From: Polaromonas sp. 39-63-25
Lineage (GTDB): Bacteria > Pseudomonadota > Gammaproteobacteria > Burkholderiales > Burkholderiaceae_C
Direction of reading: 5' to 3'
Assembly (NCBI RefSeq): GCF_002278925.1
Contig: NZ_NCJH01000027.1
Span: 42,255 to 106,254 of the forward strand
Length of the DNA stretch: 64,000 nt
Shown here: in pieces, positions 1 through 8,601 of the stretch
Position numbering within the stretch: position 1 is the stretch's first letter
Layout: each line of letters opens with the position of its first letter
Made by a program: the position numbers and the translations under genes
Notes under the pieces: model-generated
What the model was told of the DNA's origin: nothing
Database searches by the model: none
Seen by the model: the letters and a program-made list of their open reading frames with translations, nothing else

Positions 1-1
1 A

Positions 2-433
2 ACGGCCGCTGGCGCGGCGCCCACCCCGATGGCAGCGTTGCAGGCGATGTTCATGGCGCATGTGGACTTTGTGGTGGCCCATCCCGGCGTTCCCCGGCTC
101 ATCTTTCAGGAGCTGCAGCACGCGCAGGACACCGCACTCAAGGCCGGCGTGCGCAGCTTGATGCAGAAATACCGGAGCTTGCTCATGGGTGTGTTGCAGC
201 AGGCGCAGGACCAGCGCTTGCTGGCGCCGGGCACGGACCTGCAGGCTGCCGCCGTCCTGTTCATTGGTTCGGTGCAGGGCCTGGTCATGCAATCGTTGCT
301 CAGTGGCGATGTCCGCGCCGTGACCACGCATGCTCGCGGCGTGCTCACGATTTACCTGCGCGGGCTCGCCGCCGGGAGAGGCCGGACAGCGGCGACAGAC
401 AGACATGCCCCCGCCTTGAAGGAGACCCCATGA
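2..433 (+). CDS. TetR-family transcriptional regulator, C-terminal part (5' end outside window)
   Basis: The reading frame is open from base 2 and enters from outside the window, so only the C-terminal ligand-binding part is visible (about 143 residues). It is all-helical, with the FQELQHAQD...LMQKYRSLL...LFIGSVQGLVMQSLLSGD pattern common in TetR C-terminal domains; the N-terminal HTH is off the left edge. Its stop overlaps the start of the HlyD gene (ATGA), so it heads the exporter operon and probably regulates it. The TetR call rests on this C-terminal pattern plus context. Confidence 0.75.
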   Translation, partial: TAAGAAPTPMAALQAMFMAHVDFVVAHPGVPRLIFQELQHAQDTALKAGVRSLMQKYRSLLMGVLQQAQDQRLLAPGTDLQAAAVLFIGSVQGLVMQSLLSGDVRAVTTHARGVLTIYLRGLAAGRGRTAATDRHAPALKETP

Positions 434-1647
434 AAAGCAAACTTCCGTTTTCACGCCGCATCACGCTGGGCGCCCTGGTCGTGGTGCTGGTGGGCGCGTT
501 GGCCTGGGTGGCGCTGCGCACCGGCCCGCTGGCGGCCACGCGCATCACGGTCATACGGGTGCAGGAGGGCCGTCTGGCCCCCGCGATTTTTGGCATCGGC
601 ACCGTGGAGGCGCGGCGCAGCTGGATGGTGGGCCCGACGGCGGCGGGCCGGGTGCTGGCTGTCCGGGTGGACGTGGGCGACACGGTCAAGGCCGGGCAGT
701 TGCTAGCCGACATGGACCCGGTGGATCTCGACCAGCGCCTCGCGGCCCTGGATGCCTCGCTGGCCCGCGCGGGCAGCACGCAGGCAGCGGCGCAGGCCCA
801 GTTGAAGGACGCTGCGGCCCGGCGGGAACTGGCCGCCATCAATGCCAGACGCAACGAGGAGCTGGCCGCGCAAAATTTCATCAGTGCCGCTGCGCTTGAA
901 TCCCGCATGCAGGAAAAAGCGTCCGCTGACGCTGCTCTGCAGGCGGCCCAGGCCAATCTGGCCGGCGCTGGCCAGGACGTGGCCCGCCAGAAGGCAGAGC
1001 GCGCTGGCCTGCAACAGCAACGCGGCAACGTCCGTCTGCTGGCCCCGGCCGATGGAGTGGTTACCAGCCGCGACGCCGAAGCCGGCACCACCGTGGTGGC
1101 CGGCCAGCCTGTGCTGCGCCTGATCGACCCGGCCAGCCTGTGGGTGAAAATGCGGGTGGACCAGGGGCGTTCGGCCGGCCTCGCGCCGGGCTTGACCGCC
1201 AGCATCGTGCTGCGTTCGCATCCGGGTGCGCCCATGCCGGGCCAGGTTGCGCGCGTGGAGCTGCTGGCCGACAGCGTGACCGAGGAGCGTATCGCCCAGG
1301 TGGCCTTTGCGCAGGCGCCGACTGCCAGCGCGATGGGTGCCTCCGTGGGTGAGCTGGCCGAAGTCACGCTGCAGCTGCCCGAAACAGCTTCCTCACTGCT
1401 GGTGCCCGGTGCCAGCATCCAGCATCGCCAGGGTGAAACCGGTGTCTGGCGCATCGAACATGGCAAGCCGGTGTTCGCGCCGGTGCGGCTGGGCGTTCGC
1501 AGTCTGGATGGCCAGGTGCAGGTGATGGCCGGCCTCACAGCCGGTGACGAGGTGGTGGTGTACAGCCAGAAGGCCCTCACCCCCGGCGCCCGCGTGCAGG
1601 TGGTCGACACGCTGGTCAAGGACGGACGCAAAGGGACCTCACCGTGA
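430..1647 (+). CDS. HlyD/RND-type periplasmic adaptor of an ABC exporter
   Basis: This 405-residue protein has one N-terminal membrane anchor (about residues 10-28), a lipoyl half-motif (VGPTAAGRVLAVRVDVGDTVKAGQLLADMD), a long coiled-coil hairpin rich in Ala/Gln (about 95-190), the second lipoyl half (VRLLAPADGVVTSRDAEAGTTVVAGQPVL) and beta-barrel/membrane-proximal domains. Such membrane-fusion proteins bridge an inner-membrane pump to the outer membrane. It overlaps the TetR gene and the downstream permease by 4 bp each, indicating one translationally coupled operon. The substrate cannot be told from sequence. Confidence 0.9.
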   Translation: MKSKLPFSRRITLGALVVVLVGALAWVALRTGPLAATRITVIRVQEGRLAPAIFGIGTVEARRSWMVGPTAAGRVLAVRVDVGDTVKAGQLLADMDPVDLDQRLAALDASLARAGSTQAAAQAQLKDAAARRELAAINARRNEELAAQNFISAAALESRMQEKASADAALQAAQANLAGAGQDVARQKAERAGLQQQRGNVRLLAPADGVVTSRDAEAGTTVVAGQPVLRLIDPASLWVKMRVDQGRSAGLAPGLTASIVLRSHPGAPMPGQVARVELLADSVTEERIAQVAFAQAPTASAMGASVGELAEVTLQLPETASSLLVPGASIQHRQGETGVWRIEHGKPVFAPVRLGVRSLDGQVQVMAGLTAGDEVVVYSQKALTPGARVQVVDTLVKDGRKGTSP

Positions 1648-2837
1648 TCAGTCTGGCCGGGCGCGACATTGCGCACAGCTGGGGCAAGTTTGTGCTCACG
1701 GGCCTGGGCCTGGGCCTGCTGATCGGTGTGACGCTGACCATGGCCGGTGTCTACCGCGGCATGGTCGATGACGCACAGGCCCTGCTGACCAACAGCCGGG
1801 CCGACCTGTGGGTGGTGCAAAAAGACACGCAGGGGCCGTATGCCGAATCGTCGAGCCTGAAAGACGATGTGGTGCGCAGCGTGCGCGGCATGCCCGGTGT
1901 GGCGCAGGCAGCCAACGTGACCTACTTCACCATGCAGGTTCAAAGCCACGACGGCGACGACATTCGCGCCATGGTGGTCGGGATGGAATCCGGCCAGCCT
2001 GGCGAGCCGGGCCATTTGGTGGCGGGCCGCCAGCTCACACGCGGCCATTACGAAGCCGTGGCCGATGTGAAAACCGGCTTTGCCCTGGGCGAGCGCATCC
2101 GCATCCGCCGCCACGACTACACCGTGGTGGGACTGACGCAACGCATGGTGTCCTCGGGCGGCGACCCGATGGTGTTCATCCCGCTCAAGGACGCCCAGGA
2201 GGCGCAGTTCCTGAAAGACAACGACGCCATCGTCAACGACCGCACCCGAACCGCCACCAACCCGGCCTTCAACCGCCCCGGCGTGCCGGGCCTGCTTGAT
2301 GCAGTGCAGGCGCTGCAGACCAGCAGCCACAACGTCAATGCCGTGCTGGTGCAACTGGCACCCGGGTTCGAGGCCGGGCAGGTGGCCGAGCCGATTCGCC
2401 GCTGGAAGCACCTGGAGGTGTTCACGCGGGACGGCATGGAGGAAATTCTGGTCGCCAAGCTGATTGCCACTTCGGCCAGACAGATCGGCATGTTCCTGGT
2501 GATTCTGGCGGTGGTCAGCGCAGCCATCGTGGCCTTCATCATCTACACCATGACACTGGGCAAGATCCGCGAGATCGCGGTGCTCAAGCTCATCGGCACG
2601 CGCAACCTGACGATCGCCAGCATGATCCTGCAGCAGGCGCTGGGCCTGGGGTTGATTGGTTTTGTCGTCGGCAAGGTGAGCGCCACCCTCTGGGCGCCGG
2701 TGTTTCCCAAGTTTGTGCTGCTGCTGACGCAGGACGCCATGATGGGTCTGGGCGGCACGCTGCTGATCTGTGCGCTGGCCAGCACCCTGGCCATCCGCGC
2801 GGCACTCAAGGTCGATCCTGCAGAGGCGATCGGATGA
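1644..2837 (+). CDS. ABC transporter permease, FtsX/MacB type
   Basis: This 397-residue permease has an N-terminal membrane helix (about 17-38), a large periplasmic domain (about 45-265) and three C-terminal helices with the FtsX-family pattern (IGMFLVILAVVSAAIVAFIIYT...IREIAVLKLIGTRN). The order adaptor-permease-ATPase matches DevBCA/MacAB-like exporters that move lipids, peptides or lipophilic compounds outward. It overlaps both neighbours by 4 bp. Confidence 0.9.
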   Translation: MISLAGRDIAHSWGKFVLTGLGLGLLIGVTLTMAGVYRGMVDDAQALLTNSRADLWVVQKDTQGPYAESSSLKDDVVRSVRGMPGVAQAANVTYFTMQVQSHDGDDIRAMVVGMESGQPGEPGHLVAGRQLTRGHYEAVADVKTGFALGERIRIRRHDYTVVGLTQRMVSSGGDPMVFIPLKDAQEAQFLKDNDAIVNDRTRTATNPAFNRPGVPGLLDAVQALQTSSHNVNAVLVQLAPGFEAGQVAEPIRRWKHLEVFTRDGMEEILVAKLIATSARQIGMFLVILAVVSAAIVAFIIYTMTLGKIREIAVLKLIGTRNLTIASMILQQALGLGLIGFVVGKVSATLWAPVFPKFVLLLTQDAMMGLGGTLLICALASTLAIRAALKVDPAEAIG

Positions 2838-3559
2838 CCCCGGCAACTCCGGCAAGCGCCGGCGGCATCCGCATTGAAGGCCTGCGCAAGGTGTATGGGC
2901 AGGGCGACACCGCCGTCGAGGCACTCAGGAACGTCAACATGACCGTGGGCCCCGGCGAGGTCGTGGGACTGGTGGGCCCCTCGGGCTCGGGCAAAAGCAC
3001 GCTGCTCAAATGCCTGGGTGCCATCATTGAACCCACGTCGGGGCGCATGACGCTGGGCAACGATGTGATTTACGACAACGGCTGGACCACCTCCGACCTG
3101 CGTGCCCTGCGGCGCGACCGCATCGGCTTTGTGTTTCAGGCACCGTACCTGATTCCCTTTCTGGACATCACCGACAACGTGGCCCTGCTGCCCATGCTGG
3201 CTGGTGTATCCAACGCCCAGGCAAGGGCCCGGGCGCTGGAACTGCTGACCGCGCTGGATGTGGCCCACCGCGCCAGGGCCGAGCCCTCGCAACTGTCGGG
3301 CGGTGAGCAGCAGCGCGTATCGATTGCGCGGGCGTTGGCGAATCGTCCGCCTGTGATCCTGGCCGACGAACCCACCGCCCCGCTGGACAGCGAACGGGCG
3401 CTCGCCGTGATGCGCATCCTCAACCAGATGGCCCGGCAGGCCCAGACCGCGATCATCGTGGTGACCCACGACGAAAAAATCATCCCCACGTTCAAGCGCA
3501 TCTATCACATCCGTGATGGCCAGACGATTGAAGAAGCCGGCCAGGGGCTGAGCTTTTGA
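2834..3559 (+). CDS. ABC transporter ATP-binding protein (LolD/DevA-like)
   Basis: This 241-residue ATPase has Walker A GPSGSGKST (residues 48-56), a Q-loop (FVFQAPYLIPF), the signature LSGGEQQRVSIARAL, Walker B VILADEPTAPLDS and the switch His in VVTHDEK. Its DevA/LolD-like type agrees with the MacB-type permease directly upstream, with which it overlaps by 4 bp. It is the last gene of the operon; no clear intrinsic terminator is visible just after it. Confidence 0.93.
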   Translation: MTPATPASAGGIRIEGLRKVYGQGDTAVEALRNVNMTVGPGEVVGLVGPSGSGKSTLLKCLGAIIEPTSGRMTLGNDVIYDNGWTTSDLRALRRDRIGFVFQAPYLIPFLDITDNVALLPMLAGVSNAQARARALELLTALDVAHRARAEPSQLSGGEQQRVSIARALANRPPVILADEPTAPLDSERALAVMRILNQMARQAQTAIIVVTHDEKIIPTFKRIYHIRDGQTIEEAGQGLSF

Positions 3560-3681
3560 TGACTGGATGGGTGCGCGCCGGACGCATAAAAGGTCCTTGC
3601 ATGAACACTTCCAGACTCCTCAGGATTCTCGCCGCTGCGGCCGTCAAACCATCACACTGAGACGGGCTGGCGGGAGTATGT

Positions 3682-3727
3682 AAAAAGTGCCCACAGCCCT
3701 TTTGGAACGGGCGGAAGCAGCTATCAA
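3682..3727. repeat. Convergent-intergenic structured element, copy 1
   Basis: Read on the minus strand this is TTGATAGCTG-N4-CGCCC-N9-GGGCTG-N7-TTTTT. The GCCC/GGGC arms form a short hairpin followed by a T-run. The same pattern with identical spacers recurs at 8516-8561 and 60582-60626. This copy lies between the convergent exporter operon and terB. The rest of the 200-bp gap (3560-3759) shows no credible gene. Confidence 0.7.
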
Positions 3728-3759
3728 TAGCAGAGCAGTTTCAGATGCCAGACGCCCGC

Positions 3760-4227
3760 TCAGGCATGGCCGGCGGCCTCCTTGGCGCGCATCTTGGCGC
3801 CTATGTATTCGCCATGCGTGACATGCAGCAGGCCGGCAATCTTGCTGATCAGGTGGTTTTCGTGCGCGTCGAGGTGGGCGTCTGAATACGCCACCTGCCA
3901 CATGGTCTCCACCATGTGGATCTTTTGCGCCTGCGTGAAGTGCTCGTTCATGGCGGAGGTGAAGCGGTGGTAGTCGTGGCTGGTCCTGGCCGTGTCCTCG
4001 GCCAGTTCCAGCAGCCGGGCCAGCTCGTCGTCGGCGAGCGAAAATTTTCCGCGCAGCGTGTCCAGTACCGCGGCCCTTTCGGCGGCGTTGATGGTGGGGT
4101 CGGCACGCATGACCTCCACCAACAGCACGGCGGTGCCCAGCTGCAGCGCATGTTCGCGCTCGCCGGGGGATTGCGCCCGGGCGGGCGCCGCGAAAGTGTC
4201 AAACAGGTCTTTGAGGGTTCTGAGCAT
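3760..4227 (-). CDS. TerB-family (tellurite-resistance-like) protein
   Basis: A 155-residue all-helical protein with the TerB/DjlA-like pattern of paired acidic helices (LLVEVMRADPTINAAERAAV and MWQVAYSDAHLDAHENHLISKIAGLLHV). ATG at 4227 was preferred over the longer frame opening at 4272 because it follows AAGGA with good spacing. TerB domains are cytoplasmic, often metal-binding, and linked to envelope or metal stress; no specific role can be assigned here. The 269-bp gap up to the next gene shows no feature. Confidence 0.8.
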   Translation of the reverse strand: MLRTLKDLFDTFAAPARAQSPGEREHALQLGTAVLLVEVMRADPTINAAERAAVLDTLRGKFSLADDELARLLELAEDTARTSHDYHRFTSAMNEHFTQAQKIHMVETMWQVAYSDAHLDAHENHLISKIAGLLHVTHGEYIGAKMRAKEAAGHA

Positions 4228-4496
4228 GGGCTTCCTTGGGGGCTTTGCGGCCATGCGCGCAAACGCTTGCACGATGGAGCCGGCTGGCGCGGATTGGTTC
4301 CCGCCTCGGCGGGGGGAGGGGAGTCTCCCGCACGCTCGACATGGACAAAGGTGCGTGCTGCTGCAGGGCGGTAACAGCTGGGCTAAAACTAAAAAACATT
4401 CTGCAATGCCCCCTGATCCATGTCATGGCCGGGCGGTCCCCGACGTGGAACACTGGACACCACGCAACAAGCTTTTCATGGAGTGCCGTGCCCGCG

Positions 4497-4892
4497 ATGA
4501 ACTGGTTGAAAAAACTCCCGAACTCCCGGCGCGCCGCCAGCGGCCTGGAATGGACGCTGTGGCGCAAGCTGCCGCTGATTGCCGCGGTGGGCACGCTGCT
4601 GCCCCTGTTGGTGCTGGGGCTGGTGTACCTGTTCAACGATCCCGCCGCCGGTGCGGCCCAGGCCCGCTGGGAGCAGATGGTGGGCTACATCGTGCTGGGC
4701 GCCATCCTGTTTCACTGGTCCATGGTGGTCACGGTGGCTTTTGGTTGCGTCATCGTGATGATCATGAAAGGCCCCGGTTATGTGGCCGACGGCCTCTGGG
4801 TGTCGCACACCGACCGGCCGAGCGAGCACATGGAAAGCGCCGAAGAGGCCGCCAGCCGCCGGCCGCCGACCGGGGCGGCGCCCCGGGACTGA
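4497..4892 (+). CDS. Small two-helix membrane protein of unknown function
   Basis: About 131 residues with two hydrophobic segments (LPLIAAVGTLLPLLVLGLVY and GYIVLGAILFHWSMVVTVAFGC) and a polar C-tail. I do not recognise the family. ATG at 4497 lacks a strong ribosome-binding site; GTG at 4488, preceded by GGAG, is an equally plausible start. It ends 45 bp before the DHH phosphoesterase gene and may be co-transcribed with it. Confidence 0.6.
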   Translation: MNWLKKLPNSRRAASGLEWTLWRKLPLIAAVGTLLPLLVLGLVYLFNDPAAGAAQARWEQMVGYIVLGAILFHWSMVVTVAFGCVIVMIMKGPGYVADGLWVSHTDRPSEHMESAEEAASRRPPTGAAPRD

Positions 4893-4937
4893 TCCCGGGG
4901 AAAGGCCATGCCGCCGCCGGGCGACAATCGGAGGGCC

Positions 4938-5879
4938 ATGAAAACCATACTCCCCCTGCAACTGCTGGTTGCGCCCGACAGAAACGACCCGCAGCCCCTG
5001 ATCCTGTACCACGGCCGCGGCTGTCCGGACGGCTTTGCCGCGGCCCTGGCCGCCTGGCTGTATTACGAAGGCCGGGCCGAGCTGGTGGGGCTGGACCACG
5101 GCGACACGCGCTCGATTGATGACCTGCCGGCGCTGGCCGGGCGCGCGGTGTACATCCTCGATTTTTCGTTTTCTGCAGACATCCTGCGCGGCATCGAAGA
5201 ACGGGCCGCCAAACTCGTGATGCTGGACCACCATAAAAGCGCCGCAGAAAAACTCACGGGTTTTGCCTGCCGTTGCGGTGTGGTGCACTTCGACATGGAC
5301 AAATGCGGCGCCCGTCTGGCCTGGGAGTTTTTTCATCCCGCCACCCCCTTGCCGGACCTCGTGCGTTACATCGAGGACCGCGACATCTGGGTCTGGCGCC
5401 ACCCCGAGAGCCCGGCCTTTCTGGCGGCGCTCGACATGGAGCCGCACGACTTTGCGCGCTGGGCGGCGATTGCCGCATTCAGCCCTGAACAGGTGGTGGC
5501 CTTCATGGCGCGCGGCCAGGCCATGGACGAAAAATTCAGCAAACTCGCGGCCGGCATCGCCGAGAACGCCCAGCCTGTGACCTTCAACGGCCAGCACGGC
5601 CTGATGGTCAACGCACCCGGCGTGTTTCACAGCCTGGTGGGCGACCTGCTTTCAAGACAAAGCGGCACCTTTGCGCTGATGTGGACGGTGGCCCCCGGCG
5701 GCGTGGTCAAGGCCGGACTGCGTTCGCAACGCGGCTTCGATTGCATCGCGCTGGCCGAGAGCATGGGCGGCGGCGGCCATGCGCAGGCCTGCGGCTTCAA
5801 GATGCGCATCGATCGCTTGCCGGAACTGCTCAGCGGCGTCTTCGACGCGGCCGCAGCGCCGGGCACCGAAGCCCGTTAA
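4938..5879 (+). CDS. DHH-family phosphoesterase
   Basis: A 313-residue protein with the N-terminal motif YHGRGCPDGFAA (24-35), a DFSFS segment and the diagnostic DHH triad (VMLDHHKSA, 97-99), then a DHHA1-like C-terminus with the glycine-rich GGGGHAQACGF. DHH proteins are metal-dependent phosphodiesterases acting on short oligonucleotides, cyclic dinucleotides or pyrophosphate-like substrates. This single-domain form without membrane or CBS parts does not allow a substrate call. The ATG at 4938 follows GGAGG. Confidence 0.85.
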   Translation: MKTILPLQLLVAPDRNDPQPLILYHGRGCPDGFAAALAAWLYYEGRAELVGLDHGDTRSIDDLPALAGRAVYILDFSFSADILRGIEERAAKLVMLDHHKSAAEKLTGFACRCGVVHFDMDKCGARLAWEFFHPATPLPDLVRYIEDRDIWVWRHPESPAFLAALDMEPHDFARWAAIAAFSPEQVVAFMARGQAMDEKFSKLAAGIAENAQPVTFNGQHGLMVNAPGVFHSLVGDLLSRQSGTFALMWTVAPGGVVKAGLRSQRGFDCIALAESMGGGGHAQACGFKMRIDRLPELLSGVFDAAAAPGTEAR

Positions 5880-5914
5880 CCCTCCAACCAACGCCTCCAA
5901 CGGACACCCCAGCC

Positions 5915-6505
5915 ATGCCACGCCTTGCACCCCTGCCGCCCGACACCACGCCGGCGCTCAAGCCGCATTTCGACTTCTTCCTGACCACGCTCGGTTTCAC
6001 GCCCAACAGCGTGCTGACCATGCAGCGCAAGCCCAAACTCGTGCAGGCGCTGGCGCAGCTCAACGGCGCGGTGATGGACCCCGAAGGCGAGGTGGACCTG
6101 GGCTTTCGGCGGCTGATCGGCCATGTGGTGAGCAAGGTGGCGGGCTGCCTGTATTGCCAGGCCCACACCCTGCTGGGCGCCAGAAACTTCGGCATCAGCG
6201 AAGCCAAGCTCGCCGATGTGTGGACCTATGCCAGCAGCCCGCTCTACAGCGAGCGCGAGCGCCTGGCCCTGGACTTTGCCCTGGCCGCGGCCAGCCAGCC
6301 CAACGCCGTGACCGACGAACAATTTGCACAGCTGCAGCAGCACTGGAACGACAATGAAATCACCGAAATCCTCGGCGTGGTGGCGATGTTTGCCTTTTTG
6401 AATCGCTGGAACGACACCATGGCCACGCCGCTCGAAGCCAGCCCCACGGCCGTGGCCACGCAGGCCCTGGGTGCCCAGGGCTGGACGGCGGGCAAACACG
6501 GGTGA
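5915..6505 (+). CDS. Carboxymuconolactone decarboxylase/AhpD-like protein with CxxC
   Basis: A 196-residue helical protein. The segment SKVAGCLYCQAHTLLGARNFG carries the CxxC and His of AhpD-like peroxidase-related members of the CMD family, which suggests a redox rather than a decarboxylase role. It follows the DHH gene by 35 bp on the same strand. The start is the first ATG that gives a full CMD domain. Confidence 0.8.
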   Translation: MPRLAPLPPDTTPALKPHFDFFLTTLGFTPNSVLTMQRKPKLVQALAQLNGAVMDPEGEVDLGFRRLIGHVVSKVAGCLYCQAHTLLGARNFGISEAKLADVWTYASSPLYSERERLALDFALAAASQPNAVTDEQFAQLQQHWNDNEITEILGVVAMFAFLNRWNDTMATPLEASPTAVATQALGAQGWTAGKHG

Positions 6506-6515
6506 AGCTGCGGCC

Positions 6516-7502
6516 CTAGGGCCTCAGCATTACGCGCCACCACGAGGCGTCCGCCAGCAGCAGGCAACCGCCACCGGCCAAAGCGGTGAGCCGTTCGACG
6601 CGTGCCGGCAGCGGTCTGGGATCGGCAAGCTCTGTCCATTGTCCCGGCGCGTCCCAGCGCAGTGCATGCAGGGCCGCAAGCTGCATGTCCGGCACAACGA
6701 TCGTGGGCCGGCTGCCAGGCTGTTCAACCGTCACCGCCAGTTGCTGCTCCAGCGCGCCCATGCGATGGTTGGAGACATCCATCGCCCTGGCGTAGGCCTC
6801 GAGCCGGGGCGGGCGAAAGTGGTACAGCGTGAGCACGCCGCCCACATGGGGTGTGGTTACGCTGGCAATGTCAGGCTTGCCGTCGCCATCGAAGTCGGCA
6901 ACGCCCACCGGGTTGAGCCAGCGGAAGGTGGCGCCGGCATGAGGGCTGCGGGCCACTTCGGACAGGGTCCGGCCTGAATCCGCATCCCTGGCGGCGCGGG
7001 GCTGCTGGCTGGCGCGCAACCCCAACACCACCACAGCCGCACCACGCAGCGCGTCGGCTTCGACAAGAATGATTTCATCGCGTCCGTCCGCATCCAGATC
7101 GGCGAGCCGGGGCACCCTGTCTTCAAACACCCGGTGCAGCGGCAGGTGGTACACCAGCTCTTGCGGCGCACCCGATGCGCCGGACACCAGCACATGCAGG
7201 CTGGCCGCGTGGACCGGTGAACCCAGCGCCGCGTGCGGGTAACGTGCAGTGGGTGAGCCCAGCCAGGCCCACAGAATGTCTTTCTGCCCCTGCACGGCCT
7301 GACTTTGCGGCAGGCGTTGCATGGCCGCTGCGGGTGGCGCAGGCGGGGCCGGCGCATGAACGCCACACTGGGCTGACGACGCTTCCACCCGGAGCTCCAT
7401 CGCCAGGGACGTGCCGGCCAGCGCCCATGAGGCCAGCAACAGGGGTACGCCGCGGTGCAGCAGGTGGGGGCGGCGGGCTTGGCCCGGGGAGGTGCATGTC
7501 AT
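6516..7502 (-). CDS. Secreted FG-GAP/VCBS-repeat protein
   Basis: About 328 residues. The N-terminus looks like a signal peptide (basic stretch, then LLHRGVPLLLASWALAGTSLAM). The body contains calcium-binding FG-GAP loops: DLDADGRDEIILVEAD and DFDGDGKPDIASVTTPH, typical of beta-propeller blades. Exported and perhaps calcium-dependent; binding partner unknown. ATG at 7502 was chosen to give the signal peptide; the frame is open upstream to 7586, so the start is uncertain. It converges with the CMD gene 10 bp away. Confidence 0.65.
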   Translation of the reverse strand: MTCTSPGQARRPHLLHRGVPLLLASWALAGTSLAMELRVEASSAQCGVHAPAPPAPPAAAMQRLPQSQAVQGQKDILWAWLGSPTARYPHAALGSPVHAASLHVLVSGASGAPQELVYHLPLHRVFEDRVPRLADLDADGRDEIILVEADALRGAAVVVLGLRASQQPRAARDADSGRTLSEVARSPHAGATFRWLNPVGVADFDGDGKPDIASVTTPHVGGVLTLYHFRPPRLEAYARAMDVSNHRMGALEQQLAVTVEQPGSRPTIVVPDMQLAALHALRWDAPGQWTELADPRPLPARVERLTALAGGGCLLLADASWWRVMLRP

Positions 7503-7815
7503 GAAGGTTGGTCGTGCCGGGCTGACTGTTCTTACAGGAATCATGCCCACGTTTGCACGGGTGTGTGCGCCGGTCCCCACGCGCATCTGGATACCACTGC
7601 AGTCGCGCGGTAAATGCCCGGTAAATCTCCGTTTCCCTTACACGGCCTTCACAAAGCCAGGCCAACAATGGCCTCACTGAATCACACACAAGCCTTCAAC
7701 AAGCAGTGATTCGGGCGCAGCTCCCACTGTCGCTTGCCGACCCTGGAATCCCTTCCAGCCACTGCAAGCTGCCCACCGGGCTGCGGGTTATTCATCCGCA
7801 TCGCAGGAGAACCTC
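7503..7815. other. Divergent intergenic region, nothing recognised
   Basis: About 310 bp between the divergent FG-GAP and duplicated-domain genes. It must hold promoters for both, but I see no convincing operator, RNA gene or conserved ORF. The end carries AGGAG, the ribosome-binding site for the gene at 7816. Confidence 0.4.
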
Positions 7816-8430
7816 ATGAAATCGAAACTGTTGACCGCTTCCCTGTTGGCATCCGCCTTGTTCGCCGGTCTGGGCATGGCCCCGGCGATGGCGCAAGGCA
7901 ATAACAACACCCCCGGCATCGACCAATCACAGCAGTCGATCAGCGCACGCATCCAGCAGGGCCTGGCGTCCGGCCACATCACGCCTTCCGAGGCGCAGGC
8001 ACTGTACCAGCGTGACCGCGAGATCGAAGCCCGCGAAATGCGCTACAAGGCCAACGGCAGTGCCAATCCGCAGGAGCGCCAGCAGTTGCGGGCCGACCTG
8101 GGCGCCCTGAGCGCCGACGTGGAGCGCATGATGGCCAACAATGTTTACAACGCGCCCCCCGTCGCTGGCGGCAATACCCACGGCATCGACAGGCTGGAGT
8201 ACAAGATCAGCCAGCGCATCGACGAGGGTGTGCGCGCCGGCCGCATCACCCAGCGCGAAGCGCGCAGGCTGCACAGCCGCGAGCGTGTCATCGAGCGCCA
8301 TGAGGTCGCCTTCAAGGCCGACGGCGTCGTGACACAGCAGGAGCGCCGGCAACTGCGCAGCGAGCTGACCGCGCTGCGCGACGAGGTTGAGCGCATGATG
8401 CGCAACGACCGCCGCAACGGCCGCGGTTAA
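7816..8430 (+). CDS. Periplasmic protein with two tandem homologous domains
   Basis: A 204-residue protein with a clear Sec signal (MKSKLLTASLLASALFAGLG...AMA, cleavage near residue 26). The mature part is a duplication of about 75 residues: IDQSQQSISARIQQGLASGHI...ERQQLRADLGALSADVERMM is repeated as IDRLEYKISQRIDEGVRAGRI...ERRQLRSELTALRDEVERMM. The repeats are charged, amphipathic and rich in Arg and Glu. I do not recognise a named family. AGGAG precedes the ATG, and a strong terminator follows. Confidence 0.75.
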   Translation: MKSKLLTASLLASALFAGLGMAPAMAQGNNNTPGIDQSQQSISARIQQGLASGHITPSEAQALYQRDREIEAREMRYKANGSANPQERQQLRADLGALSADVERMMANNVYNAPPVAGGNTHGIDRLEYKISQRIDEGVRAGRITQREARRLHSRERVIERHEVAFKADGVVTQQERRQLRSELTALRDEVERMMRNDRRNGRG

Positions 8431-8475
8431 GACCACGGTTAGTGCAGGCCCCGGGCGTTCAGAGCGTCCAGACAG

Positions 8476-8502
8476 AAAAGCCAGGCACTGCCTGGCTTTT
8501 TT
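8476..8502 (+). terminator. Intrinsic terminator after the duplicated-domain gene
   Basis: Perfect 7-bp stem GCCAGGC / GCCTGGC with an ACT loop, preceded by AAAA and followed by six T. It works on the plus strand, and the A-flank lets it act on the minus strand as well. Confidence 0.9.
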
Positions 8503-8515
8503 CGTGCTTGGTGAT

Positions 8516-8561
8516 AAAAATGACCGCCAGCCCAACAGTGGTGGGCGTAAGCAGCTATCAA
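8516..8561. repeat. Convergent-intergenic structured element, copy 2
   Basis: Minus strand reads TTGATAGCTG-N4-CGCCC-N9-GGGCTG-N7-TTTTT, with the same spacers as the copies at 3682 and 60582. It lies between the plus-strand duplicated-domain gene and the minus-strand tesA body. Confidence 0.7.
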
Positions 8562-8601
8562 AAACGGAGCGAATTCAAAGCCGGTGCATTTGACCGGGAG
8601 C

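Noticed and set aside
345-2924. 859-codon open frame on the minus strand across the exporter genes
   Set aside because: It is the GC-driven antisense shadow of the HlyD/permease genes, which have clear domains, ribosome-binding sites and overlaps. Its product is low-complexity His/Arg/Ala-rich. The same holds for 34745-36766 and 38824-40683 opposite the sheath and tape-measure/gpN genes.
3601-3660. 19-codon ORF resembling a truncated signal peptide (MNTSRLLRILAAAAVKPSH)
   Set aside because: Too short, no conserved continuation and no good ribosome-binding site; at best a relic of a lost gene.
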